A stretch of DNA of 64,000 nucleotides from Rhodanobacter fulvus Jip2. Lineage in GTDB: Bacteria > Pseudomonadota > Gammaproteobacteria > Xanthomonadales > Rhodanobacteraceae. Each line of letters opens with the position of its first letter. Position 1 is the first letter of the stretch. The stretch covers positions 62,001-126,000 of the forward strand of contig NZ_AJXU01000031.1 in assembly GCF_000264315.1 (NCBI RefSeq), in the 5' to 3' direction. The notes beneath the pieces are model-generated. The model did no database searches. It was given only the letters and a program-made list of their open reading frames with translations, and was not told the DNA's origin. Positions 56,855-64,000 of the stretch are shown here, in pieces. The position numbers were made by a program, and so were the translations under genes.

Positions 56855-57091
56855 ATGGCCCGTGTATGTCAAGTCACCGGAAAGGGTGTGCAGAGCGGCA
56901 ACAACGTCTCGCACGCCAACAACAAGACCCGTCGCCGCTGGTTGCCCAACCTGCATGAGCGTCGCTTCTGGGTCCCCGGCGAGAATCGCTGGATCAAACT
57001 GCGCGTTTCCAACCATGCGTTGCGCACGATCGACAAGAATGGCATCGAAGCCGTGATTGCCGAAATGCGCGCCCGCGGCGAAAAGGTCTGA
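56855..57091 (+). CDS. rpmB: Ribosomal protein bL28
   Basis: A 78-residue L28 ([28 protein letters not shown], then [28 protein letters not shown]). It is part of the 50S subunit and precedes rpmG by 10 bp, the conserved rpmBG order. ACGGAGG lies 5-8 nt before the ATG. Confidence 0.98.
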   Translation: MARVCQVTGKGVQSGNNVSHANNKTRRRWLPNLHERRFWVPGENRWIKLRVSNHALRTIDKNGIEAVIAEMRARGEKV

Positions 57092-57101
57092 GGATTGAAT
57101 C

Positions 57102-57269
57102 ATGGCTAGCAAATCACAAGACAAGATCCGCATGATCTCCTCGGCCGGCACCGGCCATTTCTACACCACGCGCAAGAACAAGAAGAACACGCCGGAAAAG
57201 TTCGAGTTCAAGAAGTACGATCCGGTGGTGCGCAAGCACGTGATCTACAAGGAAGGCAAGATCAAGTGA
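57102..57269 (+). CDS. rpmG: Ribosomal protein bL33
   Basis: A 55-residue L33 ([23 protein letters not shown], then [32 protein letters not shown]). It lacks the four zinc-binding cysteines of the C+ form, so it is the zinc-independent paralogue. It is co-transcribed with rpmB and followed by a strong terminator. Confidence 0.98.
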   Translation: MASKSQDKIRMISSAGTGHFYTTRKNKKNTPEKFEFKKYDPVVRKHVIYKEGKIK

Positions 57270-57340
57270 TGTTCTGACCCGCTTGCGCATTGCGCGAGTG
57301 GCTTCGTCAGAATATCAGCGCCTCGTTCTTCGCCTTGCGC

Positions 57341-57376
57341 GAAAAAGAAAACCCGCCACCCGGCGGGTTTTCTTTT
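57341..57376 (+). terminator. Rho-independent terminator after rpmG
   Basis: A 10-bp stem AAAACCCGCC/GGCGGGTTTT (57348-57357 and 57362-57371), 4-nt loop, then TCTTTT. It is nearly symmetric, so it can act on both strands. Confidence 0.92.
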
Positions 57377-57403
57377 GCCCGACGCCCGCCCATCCCGCAT
57401 CAT
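57375..57403 (+). promoter_or_regulatory. Predicted promoter for leaderless DUF4166 mRNA
   Basis: TTGCCC (57375-57380), 17 bp, CATCAT (57398-57403), then 6 nt to the ATG at 57410. No Shine-Dalgarno is present. The -35 overlaps the T-tail of the rpmG terminator. Confidence 0.45.
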
Positions 57404-57409
57404 CTCCGA

Positions 57410-57961
57410 ATGACCTCCGTAGCCCTGTTCCCCAACCTGCTCGGCGACAACGCCTGGCGCTCGTTGCCCGCCGCCGTGCGAGCGATGCACGGAGCTGCGC
57501 CGATACTCCATGCGAACGGTCTGGCTGATGTCGCGGGTGCCGGTCATTTCCCCGCACGCTGGCTACGCCACCTGCTGGGCCTGCCTGCACCGGGCCCGCA
57601 GCAGGCACTGGCGCTGACGATCCAACGCAATGGCACGCGCGAAGTGTGGATCCGCCGTTTCACCGGTCGGCGCATGCAATCGGTGCTCGATCGCAACCCG
57701 GGTTCACCCTTGCTGTACGAACGGCTGGGCCCGGCCACGCTGGGTTTCGCGTTGCACCGCGACGGTGACGCGATCGACTGGCAACTGTGCAGCCTGCATG
57801 TCTTCGGCGTGCCCATGCCGCGCATCCTGCATGGCCAGGTGCTTTCACGCAGCGGCATGCGCGACGGCCGCTACCACTTCAGCGTCGACGTGCGGCTGCC
57901 CGTGCTGGGGCAGCTGATCGCCTACGAAGGCTGGCTGGAGCCGCTGCCCGATGGGCACTGA
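57410..57961 (+). CDS. DUF4166-domain protein
   Basis: A 183-residue protein of the DUF4166 family (PARWLRHLLGLPAPGPQQALALTIQRNG, ending YHFSVDVRLPVLGQLIAYEGWLEP). Elsewhere DUF4166 is often fused to, or adjacent to, a saccharopine-dehydrogenase-like oxidoreductase. Such a gene lies just downstream (58357-59469), convergent. The function is unknown, and a role in lipid or cell-surface metabolism is guesswork. The start MTSVALFPNLLG is chosen because earlier in-frame codons translate the terminator region. Confidence 0.82.
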   Translation: MTSVALFPNLLGDNAWRSLPAAVRAMHGAAPILHANGLADVAGAGHFPARWLRHLLGLPAPGPQQALALTIQRNGTREVWIRRFTGRRMQSVLDRNPGSPLLYERLGPATLGFALHRDGDAIDWQLCSLHVFGVPMPRILHGQVLSRSGMRDGRYHFSVDVRLPVLGQLIAYEGWLEPLPDGH

Positions 57962-58346
57962 ATATCCGCGGTCCGTGATCGTGTTCGACGGCGTCTGCCT
58001 GTTGTGCAGCCGCTGGGTGCGTTTCCTGCTGAAGCACGACCACGCCGCGCGCTACCACTTCGCCGCGATGCAGTCGGACAGCGGCCGTGCGCTGCTGCTG
58101 GCGCACGGACTGGACCCGGCTTCGCCGCTGTCCTTCCTGCTGGTGGAAGACGGCCGCGGCTACACCGACAGTGACGCCATTGCCCGCGTGCTGCACGGAC
58201 TGGGTCGCCGCCGCTGGCGCTGGCTGAGCCGCGCGATGCGGCGGGTGCCGCGTTCGCTGCGCGATCCGACGTATCGCTTTATCGCCCGGCACCGCTACCG
58301 CATTTTCGGGCAGAGTCGCCGCTGTTTCCTGCCCACGCCGGAGTAG
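57951..58346 (+). CDS. DCC-family thiol-disulfide oxidoreductase-like protein (DUF393)
   Basis: A 131-residue protein with the eponymous motif DGVCLLC (Asp13, Cys16, Cys19) at the start of a thioredoxin-like fold and a basic C-terminal helix (RRRWRWLSRAMRRVPRSLRDPTYRFIARHRYRIFG). The redox role is inferred for the family, but the partner is unknown. It overlaps the DUF4166 gene by 11 nt, so the two are co-translated. Confidence 0.9.
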   Translation: MGTEYPRSVIVFDGVCLLCSRWVRFLLKHDHAARYHFAAMQSDSGRALLLAHGLDPASPLSFLLVEDGRGYTDSDAIARVLHGLGRRRWRWLSRAMRRVPRSLRDPTYRFIARHRYRIFGQSRRCFLPTPE

Positions 58347-58356
58347 CGCGCACGCT

Positions 58357-59469
58357 TCATGCGGTAATGCTTTCCAGGCCGGTATCGATCGCAAAACCGG
58401 CGAGTGCCGCCAACGCCTCGTCCAGCGTGAACAGGCCCATGCACGGCATCGCTCCGCGCAACGGCAGCTCGCCATCGGCCAGCTTGCGCGCCAGCACCAC
58501 CGCGGGCGTGGCGGGAATCTGCGGACCATCGCCAGCGGCAGCACTCAGCGACCAGCGCAGGCGCAGCGGCTGGCCGTGCGCATCGCGGCCGGACAACTCC
58601 ACCACCATGCCGCCGACATCGCTGCCGGCATCGATAAACCACTCGCTGAGCCGACGCAGCCGCGGCGCGTGGCGGGCGAGATCGCGGACCAGGCCCAGCC
58701 GCACCAGCCATGCCGCGGCCAGAGTGCCGAAATGCAGCCGCCGGAGTTCCAGCCCCGCACGGAACAGCACGCTTTGCACGCCGGGATAGCGCGCCGGGAA
58801 CAGCTCCAGATCCGGCACCTCGCACAGCCCGACCCAGCGCAGACCAAATGGGAATTGCTGATGCCGGGTCAGCATCCAGCCGTGACCGTGCTGCCAGCGG
58901 CCGTCGCGCCACAACCGCACCGGACGGCCGCAATAGCCGAGGATCGCCGCCACCGTCGCGTCGCCGCGCGGCGTGCGGTTGCCGGGACTGATCGCGTGCT
59001 CGATGCTCTCCAGCACGCCGAAACGCGGCAACAGCGCATCCACCACCGCGCTGCTGAACGCCGGCACGGTCGAGGCGCCGCTGACCAGCAGCCGTCCGGC
59101 CGCCTTGGCCTGGCCGTCCAGACGTCCGATGCCACTGACGAAGTCACGGCCATCGGCAAGATCGACATAGTCGCTGCCGCAGGCCAGGCAAGCCTCGGCC
59201 ACCCGATAATCCTGTTGCTGGAACGGACCGGCTGCGTGGATCACCAATTGCGGTCGCAACGACGCGATAGTGGCTGGCAATGCCACCGCACCGATGTCGA
59301 GCGCCGCCACCTGTACCGACGGATCGCCCAGACTCTCGCGCAACCGCTGCAGGCTGGACCGCTGCCGACCGGCGAGGGTCAGCGCAAAGCGCGGGTCATG
59401 CGCCAGTTCGCGGGCGATCCGCGAACCGAACACGCCGCTGGCGCCCATCAGCAACACACGCAAAGCCAT
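58357..59469 (-). CDS. Saccharopine-dehydrogenase-like NAD(P)-binding oxidoreductase
   Basis: A 370-residue protein with an N-terminal Rossmann fold (GASGVFG at 9-15). A C-terminal region resembles saccharopine dehydrogenase or trans-acting enoyl reductases, including HAAGPFQQQ and DYVDLADGRDF. The true reaction is unknown. Enzymes of this group modify lipids or polyketides as well as lysine. It is convergent with the DCC gene, with 10 bp between stops. Confidence 0.85.
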   Translation of the reverse strand: MALRVLLMGASGVFGSRIARELAHDPRFALTLAGRQRSSLQRLRESLGDPSVQVAALDIGAVALPATIASLRPQLVIHAAGPFQQQDYRVAEACLACGSDYVDLADGRDFVSGIGRLDGQAKAAGRLLVSGASTVPAFSSAVVDALLPRFGVLESIEHAISPGNRTPRGDATVAAILGYCGRPVRLWRDGRWQHGHGWMLTRHQQFPFGLRWVGLCEVPDLELFPARYPGVQSVLFRAGLELRRLHFGTLAAAWLVRLGLVRDLARHAPRLRRLSEWFIDAGSDVGGMVVELSGRDAHGQPLRLRWSLSAAAGDGPQIPATPAVVLARKLADGELPLRGAMPCMGLFTLDEALAALAGFAIDTGLESITA

Positions 59470-59495
59470 GCGTCTCCCCTCCGTCGCGGCCTCTC

Positions 59496-59526
59496 AAAAA
59501 CAAAACCCGCCGGAGGGCGGGTTTTG
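59496..59526 (-). terminator. Rho-independent terminator after the desaturase gene
   Basis: An 11-bp stem CAAAACCCGCC/GGCGGGTTTTG with a 4-nt loop. On the minus strand it ends in GTTTTGTTTTTG. It lies between the desaturase stop and the start of the oxidoreductase. Confidence 0.92.
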
Positions 59527-59549
59527 CTGGAACAAATCGGTCGAAGCGC

Positions 59550-60746
59550 TCAGGCGGCGTTGGCAACCGTATAGCCCTTCAGCCGCTGGGCGAAGTCCTG
59601 CAGGGCGCGGATGCCGCTTTCCTCGGCTTCGTGGATCCATTGCTGCAGACCCTTCAACGCCTGCTCGGCGCCGCGCTGTTCCATCAGCGCCGCGAGGCGG
59701 TTGCGGAAGTCGCAGACGGTTTGCAGGGTGGGACGACGGGCCAGTACGGCCTGCAGTTTTGCGCTGCTGTCCTGGTCCAGCCAGCGGCCGCCGTCGGCCA
59801 GCGCGCGGCGCATGCGGCGCGGCATCGATTTGATGTTGTCGCCGGCGTGGGTCGCTTCTTCGCGCAAGGTGGGCACGATCACGCCGCGGTAGTAGTCGGT
59901 CATGGCCTGGAAGCGGTGGGTCAGCACGGCCTTCAGGGTATCGGCGTCAGGCAGGCGCACGTTGGGACGCACGTCCAGCGATGGCGCCACGCGCAGTACC
60001 TTGGCCAGGCCCACGGCGCGCAGGCCGCAGATCGCCGCCCAGCCGATGTCGAATTCCCACTTGCGCAGCGCGAACTTGGCCGAGCTGGGGAAGGCGTGGT
60101 GGTTGTTGTGCAGCTCTTCACCGCCGATCCAGAACGCCCACGGGATCAGGTTGCGCGCGGTGTCGGCGCTCTCGAAGTTGCGGTAGCCGGCCCAGTGGCC
60201 GATGCCGTTGACGAAGCCGGCGGCCCAGAACGGGATCCACACCATCTGCAGCGCCCACATCGCGGCGCCGATCACGCCGAACAGCGCCACGCTGATCACC
60301 AGCATCAGCGCCGGGCCCCAGTACGGGTGCGCGCCATAGAGCTTGTGCTCGACCCAGTCGTCCGGCGTGCCGCGACCGTACTGCACCATGTCCTGCTTGT
60401 TCTCGCAGGCGTCGCGGTACAGCGAGACGCCGTCCCAGAACACCTTCTTGATGCCGTAGATCATCGGGCTGTGCGGGTCTTCCACCGTCTCGACCTTGGC
60501 GTGGTGCTTGCGATGCACCGCCACCCACTCGCGCGTGACCATGCCGGTGGTGAGCCAGCCCCAAAAACGGAAGAAATGCGCCAGCGCGGGGTGGAAATCC
60601 ACGCCGCGATGGGTCTGGCTGCGATGCAGGTACAGCGTCACCGTGAAGATGGTGAGCTGGGTGACGATCAGCAGATAGACGAGCTTCTGCACCCAGCTGG
60701 CGCCGGTGAGGCCGTCATTGAGGAAATTGAGTACCGCGTCGAGCAT
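59550..60746 (-). CDS. Membrane fatty-acid desaturase (acyl-CoA delta-9 type)
   Basis: A 398-residue protein with the three histidine boxes of the membrane di-iron desaturases: HRSQTH (41-46), HRKHH (78-82) and HNNHH (213-217). Two pairs of transmembrane helices lie at about 20-40 / 53-70 and 143-165 / 168-188. It introduces a cis double bond into acyl chains with oxygen and an electron donor (family knowledge). The C-terminal 150 residues form a helical, unassigned extension. The start MLDAVLNFLND is chosen. Codons further upstream fall in AT-rich promoter DNA. It is divergent from the ABC operon. Confidence 0.92.
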   Translation of the reverse strand: MLDAVLNFLNDGLTGASWVQKLVYLLIVTQLTIFTVTLYLHRSQTHRGVDFHPALAHFFRFWGWLTTGMVTREWVAVHRKHHAKVETVEDPHSPMIYGIKKVFWDGVSLYRDACENKQDMVQYGRGTPDDWVEHKLYGAHPYWGPALMLVISVALFGVIGAAMWALQMVWIPFWAAGFVNGIGHWAGYRNFESADTARNLIPWAFWIGGEELHNNHHAFPSSAKFALRKWEFDIGWAAICGLRAVGLAKVLRVAPSLDVRPNVRLPDADTLKAVLTHRFQAMTDYYRGVIVPTLREEATHAGDNIKSMPRRMRRALADGGRWLDQDSSAKLQAVLARRPTLQTVCDFRNRLAALMEQRGAEQALKGLQQWIHEAEESGIRALQDFAQRLKGYTVANAA

Positions 60747-60841
60747 GGAAAAAATACCGGGAAGTGGATGGAGCAACGCGCGCGAGAACTGGCAACGCGC
60801 CAGCGCGAAACACAATGATACCAGTCGGTCAAGCGGGAAAC

Positions 60842-60858
60842 GCTAACCGGCCGTTAGC
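60842..60858. promoter_or_regulatory. Palindromic candidate operator between desaturase and ABC genes
   Basis: GCTAAC-CGGCC-GTTAGC, perfect 6-bp arms, in the 168-bp divergent region. The size suits a TetR-type dimer. No regulator gene is nearby. Confidence 0.4.
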
Positions 60859-60879
60859 TCTGGATGCATCCATGCCCTG

Positions 60880-60908
60880 TTGTCTAACAGTGGGGGCGCC
60901 GTGACAAT
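60880..60908 (+). promoter_or_regulatory. Predicted promoter for leaderless ABC operon mRNA
   Basis: TTGTCT (60880-60885), 17 bp, GACAAT (60903-60908), then 6 nt to the ATG at 60915. No Shine-Dalgarno precedes the ATG. Confidence 0.45.
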
Positions 60909-60914
60909 CACGCA

Positions 60915-61676
60915 ATGACCACGATCATCCCCTCCTCGCCGCCGGTCGTCCTGCAACTGGACCGACTCAGCCGCCGCCGCGCCGGCCGGCACGCCGTACG
61001 GGACCTCGACCTGTCGCTGCACGCCGGTCAGGTGCTGGGCTTGCTGGGCGTCAACGGGGCGGGCAAATCGACCACCTTGTCGATGATCGCCGGCGCCCTG
61101 CGGCCCGACAGCGGCGGCATCCGGTTGTGTGGCGAGGATTTCCTGGAACACCCGGAACTGGCCCGCAGCCGCATCGGCTGGCTGCCCGAACGCGCGCCGG
61201 TGTGGGCGGAACTCAGCGTCAGCGAGCATCTCGACGCGCACGGGCGACTGCGCGGCCTGAAAGGCGGCACCTTGCGTGCCGCCCGCGAACGCGTGCTGGA
61301 CCGCCTCGACCTGCAGCCGCTGGCCCGCCGCCTGGCCGGCGTGCTGTCGCAGGGCCAGCGCCAGCGGTTGGGGCTGGCCTGCGCCCTGCTTCACCGGCCC
61401 GGGCTGCTGGTGCTGGACGAGCCGGCCAACGCGCTCGATCCGGTGCAGGCCGTGGCCTTGCGCGGGCTGATCCGCGAACAGGCCGCAGCCGGCACGGCGG
61501 TGATCCTGTCCACCCACCTGCTGGCCGAAGTCACCGCCGTCTGCGATCGCGTGGCGATCCTGCACGACGGCTGCCTGCGCCATGACGGCCCGGTGCAGGC
61601 GGACGATCACCAGGCGCTGGAACGCACGTTCTTCGAGATCGCGATGCACGGCGACGCCGCGGCGCGCGCCGCATGA
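60915..61676 (+). CDS. ABC transporter ATP-binding protein (GldA/CcmA-like)
   Basis: A 253-residue ABC ATPase. Walker A is GVNGAGKST (45-53). The signature is LSQGQRQR, Walker B is LLVLDEPANALDP, and the H-loop is STHLL. It is the energising subunit of a four-gene set (ATPase, permease, GldG-like, DUF4340) related to the Gld/Nos-type export systems. In non-gliding bacteria its substrate is unknown. It overlaps the permease gene by 4 nt. Confidence 0.92.
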   Translation: MTTIIPSSPPVVLQLDRLSRRRAGRHAVRDLDLSLHAGQVLGLLGVNGAGKSTTLSMIAGALRPDSGGIRLCGEDFLEHPELARSRIGWLPERAPVWAELSVSEHLDAHGRLRGLKGGTLRAARERVLDRLDLQPLARRLAGVLSQGQRQRLGLACALLHRPGLLVLDEPANALDPVQAVALRGLIREQAAAGTAVILSTHLLAEVTAVCDRVAILHDGCLRHDGPVQADDHQALERTFFEIAMHGDAAARAA

Positions 61677-62443
61677 GCGGCGTCGTGGCGGGTACGTTCG
61701 CGGTGGCACGGCTGGAATGGCGACGCATGCTGGTGCGCCCGCTGGCCTGGGTGCTGGCGGCGCTGACGCTGGCCTGGCTGGCGTGGAATTTCACCCTGTT
61801 GCTGGGCGGTTTCCTGGCCGGGCAGGTGCAGCGTGCCGCCTCGCCGGACGGGCCGGGTTTCACCGATCTGGTTGCGGTGCCGCTGCTGGGCCAGCTGGCG
61901 CAGCTGTCCTTCCTGGTGGTGCCGTTGCTGGGCATGTCAGTGATCGCCGGCGAGCGCCGCAACGGCACCCTGCCCCTGCTGTTTGCCGCGGGCCTGCCCG
62001 CCTCACGCATCGTGCTGGGCAAATACCTGGCGCTGCTGGGCTGGCTGCTGTCGTGGCTGGCGTTGACGCTGGCGATGCCGCTGGCCTTGGCGCACGCCAC
62101 CGATCTGGACGGGGGCAAGCTGGCGGCCGCGACGCTGGGCCTGGCGCTGATGCTGGCCGCGCTGGCGGCGTTGGGTGTGGCCTGCTCCGCCTTCGCCTCG
62201 CATCCGGCGATCGCCGCCGCGGCCGCGCTGATCCTCGCGCTGGCGCTGTGGAGCGTGAACGTGGGCGCACAGATGGCCGGCATCAACGGCGGCGTACTGA
62301 ACTGGCTGGCGATGAGTACGCATGAGCAACCGCTGCTGCGCGGGCTGGTTTCCACTACCGACCTGGCCTGGTTTGCGCTGCTGATCGTGGTGACGCTGGC
62401 ACTGGCGTCGCGACGGCTCGACAACGAGCGGGAGCGCGGCTGA
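61673..62443 (+). CDS. ABC-2 type permease (GldF-like)
   Basis: A 256-residue permease with six transmembrane helices (about 21-40, 65-85, 112-135, 143-165, 175-195, 226-245). It has the ABC-2 pattern VIAGERRNGTLPLLFAAGLPASRIVLGKYLALL (coupling-helix region). It pairs with the preceding ATPase. The 1-nt overlap with the next gene keeps the set translationally coupled. Confidence 0.9.
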   Translation: MSGVVAGTFAVARLEWRRMLVRPLAWVLAALTLAWLAWNFTLLLGGFLAGQVQRAASPDGPGFTDLVAVPLLGQLAQLSFLVVPLLGMSVIAGERRNGTLPLLFAAGLPASRIVLGKYLALLGWLLSWLALTLAMPLALAHATDLDGGKLAAATLGLALMLAALAALGVACSAFASHPAIAAAAALILALALWSVNVGAQMAGINGGVLNWLAMSTHEQPLLRGLVSTTDLAWFALLIVVTLALASRRLDNERERG

Positions 62444-63798
62444 TGCGCGCACTGTTCAGACGTCTGGACGGCTGGTTGTTCGCCGTGATGTTGCTGCTGG
62501 CCGCCGCTGCGCTGGGTTTTCTCAGCACGCGTTTCGCCCACGTCTCGGACTGGACCGCGGGTGGCCGCACCAGCCTGTCGGCGCAAAGCCGCGCGGTACT
62601 GGCAAGGCTGGATGGCCCGGTGGAAATCACCAGCTACGCCAGCCCGCAAAGCGACCTGCGCCAGACCGTGGCCGGCTTCCTGCAGCGCTACCAGGCGGTG
62701 AAACCCGACCTGCGGCTGCGCTTCGTCGATCCGCAGCAGGACCCGGCCGCGATGCGCAAGCTGGGCATCACCGTGGATGGCGCGCTGATCATCCGCTACG
62801 GCCAGCGCGAGCAGCGGCTGGACGAACTCTCCGAGCGCAGCCTCACCAACGCGCTGGAACGCCTGATCCGCGGCAGCGACCGCATGGTGGCCTTCGTCAC
62901 CGGCGACGGCGAGCGGCGCGCCGACGGCAAGGCGAACGCCGACATGGGCACCTTCATGGCGCAGCTGGAAAGCCGCGGCATGCGCGCGGTGCCGCTGAAT
63001 TTCAGCCAGGTCAGCGCGGTGCCCGAGCACACCGACCTGGTGGTGCTGGCCAGCCCCACGGTGGCGCTGCCGCCCGGCGCGGCGCAGGCCCTGGTCGATT
63101 ACGTGCAGCGCGGCGGCAACCTGTTGTGGCTGACCGAGCCGGCGAACGACACGCTGGGCCTCGATCCGCTGGCCAGCGCGCTGGGCGTCCACGTGCTGCC
63201 CGGCGTGCTGGTCGACGGTTCCGGCGCCGCCCTGGGCCTGCACGATCCGCGCATCATCACGCGCGGCGACTACCCGGCGCAGGCGATCACCCACGGCTTC
63301 ACCTTCACCACGCTGTTTCCGCAGGCGTCGGCGCTGGCGCAGGTCAGCCAGCGCGACTGGGCGGTGGCGCCGTTCCTGCGCTCGGGCCCGCAAAGCTGGA
63401 CCGAGTTCCAGCCGATCGCCAACGATGCCACGTCGGATATCCGCTTCGATGCGGCCGCTGGCGAGTTGAAGGGGCCGCTGGATTTCGGGCTGGCGTTGAG
63501 CCGGCTTTCGCCCAGTCCGGACAAGAGCGAGCAGCGCGCGGTGGTGATCGGCGACGGCGATTTCCTCTCCAACACGTTCCTGGGCAACGGTGGCAACCGC
63601 GCGCTGGGCGAGCGTGTGTTCGACTGGCTGCTGGGCGACGACAAGCTGGTCGACCTGCCGCCGCGCGGCGCACCGGACCGGCTGGTGCAGATCTCGCAAG
63701 GCGGGCTCAACGCGATCAGCGTGGGCTTCCTGGTCGTGCTGCCGCTGCTGTTGCTGCTGATCGGCGGCACCATCGTGTGGCGTCGGCGGCGGCGCTGA
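62443..63798 (+). CDS. GldG-like ABC-type auxiliary protein
   Basis: A 451-residue protein with an N-terminal transmembrane helix (12-31), an extracytoplasmic region of GldG/DUF4350-like type (about 45-400) and a C-terminal helix (FLVVLPLLLLLIGGTIVW) ending RRRRR. GldG-like proteins accompany GldF/GldA ABC systems. In this clade the complex has no known gliding role. It overlaps its neighbours by 1 nt on both sides. Confidence 0.9.
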   Translation: MRALFRRLDGWLFAVMLLLAAAALGFLSTRFAHVSDWTAGGRTSLSAQSRAVLARLDGPVEITSYASPQSDLRQTVAGFLQRYQAVKPDLRLRFVDPQQDPAAMRKLGITVDGALIIRYGQREQRLDELSERSLTNALERLIRGSDRMVAFVTGDGERRADGKANADMGTFMAQLESRGMRAVPLNFSQVSAVPEHTDLVVLASPTVALPPGAAQALVDYVQRGGNLLWLTEPANDTLGLDPLASALGVHVLPGVLVDGSGAALGLHDPRIITRGDYPAQAITHGFTFTTLFPQASALAQVSQRDWAVAPFLRSGPQSWTEFQPIANDATSDIRFDAAAGELKGPLDFGLALSRLSPSPDKSEQRAVVIGDGDFLSNTFLGNGGNRALGERVFDWLLGDDKLVDLPPRGAPDRLVQISQGGLNAISVGFLVVLPLLLLLIGGTIVWRRRRR

Positions 63799-64000
63799 TG
63801 ACGCGCGCCAGCCGCCGTCGCCTTACCCTGCTGGCCGCGGTGGTCGCACTGCTGGCCGCGGCGGGATGGCAATGGCAGCGCGACGCGCAGGCCGCACCCG
63901 GCAGCTTGCTGGCGCTGGACCCGGCCTCGGTCGATCGCATCGCACTGGCCATTTCGGGCGCGCCAGCGGTGCACTACGAAAAGCGCGACGGCCACTGGTG
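63798..64000 (+). CDS. DUF4340-domain protein, N-terminal fragment
   Basis: The first 67 codons of a gene cut by the window edge. A transmembrane helix (about 9-23, LTLLAAVVALLAAAG) is followed by LLALDPASVDRIALAISG, the start of the DUF4340 beta-sandwich repeat. DUF4340 proteins are the usual fourth component of GldA/F/G-like operons, fitting the preceding genes. Start and stop overlap as TGATG. Confidence 0.85.
   Translation, partial: MTRASRRRLTLLAAVVALLAAAGWQWQRDAQAAPGSLLALDPASVDRIALAISGAPAVHYEKRDGHW

Overview
The window is GC-rich (roughly two-thirds G+C), densely coded bacterial chromosome. Gene content and protein types point to a gammaproteobacterium of the Xanthomonadales/Lysobacterales, most likely Rhodanobacteraceae (Rhodanobacter/Dyella-like). 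Indicators are separate ubiJ-ubiB and ubiK genes, an E. coli-type QueF, class Ia nrdAB behind a cobalamin riboswitch, FadL, DUF2339/DUF3999 proteins, and many short palindromic repeats of the REP type. I see no prophage, insertion sequence, integron or CRISPR array. It looks like core chromosome with small accessory islands.

Layout. 0-4.5 kb (+): 3' end of trmL, ubiJ-ubiB (ubiquinone synthesis), truC, arfB and a PlsC-like acyltransferase. 4.6-7.2 kb (-): a lipoprotein, a DUF2235/Tle1-like lipase and a coiled-coil membrane protein, probably a toxin-immunity cassette. 7.6-11.4 kb (-): a CPA1 antiporter, comM and ubiK. 11.6-16.6 kb (+): a PII protein, then ribonucleotide reductase nrdA, a small KTSC-like gene and nrdB. 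The nrdA promoter carries paired NrdR-type boxes and its leader a B12 riboswitch. A solo GIY-YIG nuclease gene lies on the opposite strand between nrdA and nrdB, bracketed by palindromic repeats. 16.7-25.4 kb: an S9 peptidase, a LysR regulator divergent from an aldo/keto reductase, an aldehyde dehydrogenase, queF, a lipoprotein, a hemerythrin-like protein and an HU-like protein. 25.7-33.3 kb (+): a translationally coupled signalling operon of a 1568-residue multi-PAS histidine kinase, a single-domain response regulator and a receiver-PAS-LOV-like-GGDEF-EAL protein. 33.4-41.5 kb: tRNA-Arg(CCG), fadL, a YcgL-domain gene, a 1154-residue membrane ankyrin protein and a KefB/C-type antiporter. 41.5-44.1 kb: glutaminyl cyclase and hemB, convergent, separated by a 305-bp tandem triplication that carries pieces of both gene ends. 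44.2-51.8 kb (+): glk, a HAD phosphatase, a lipoprotein, a DUF2339-DUF3999 pair and a Sel1-like secreted protein. 51.8-56.6 kb (-): a SNF2 helicase, gpsA and secB. 56.8-58.3 kb (+): rpmB-rpmG, then DUF4166 and DCC genes. 58.3-60.7 kb (-): a saccharopine-dehydrogenase-like oxidoreductase and a fatty-acid desaturase. 60.9 kb to the end (+): a GldA/F/G-like ABC system continuing into a DUF4340 gene cut by the window edge.

The most notable regulatory site is the nrd region. Two 16-bp NrdR-like boxes, 32 bp apart, flank and overlap a sigma70-like promoter that begins transcription almost exactly at the start of a cobalamin riboswitch. The expected outcome is repression of the B12-independent reductase by dNTP status and by cobalamin. 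Several genes lacking a Shine-Dalgarno sequence have a -10-like hexamer 6-7 nt before the ATG, suggesting leaderless mRNAs.
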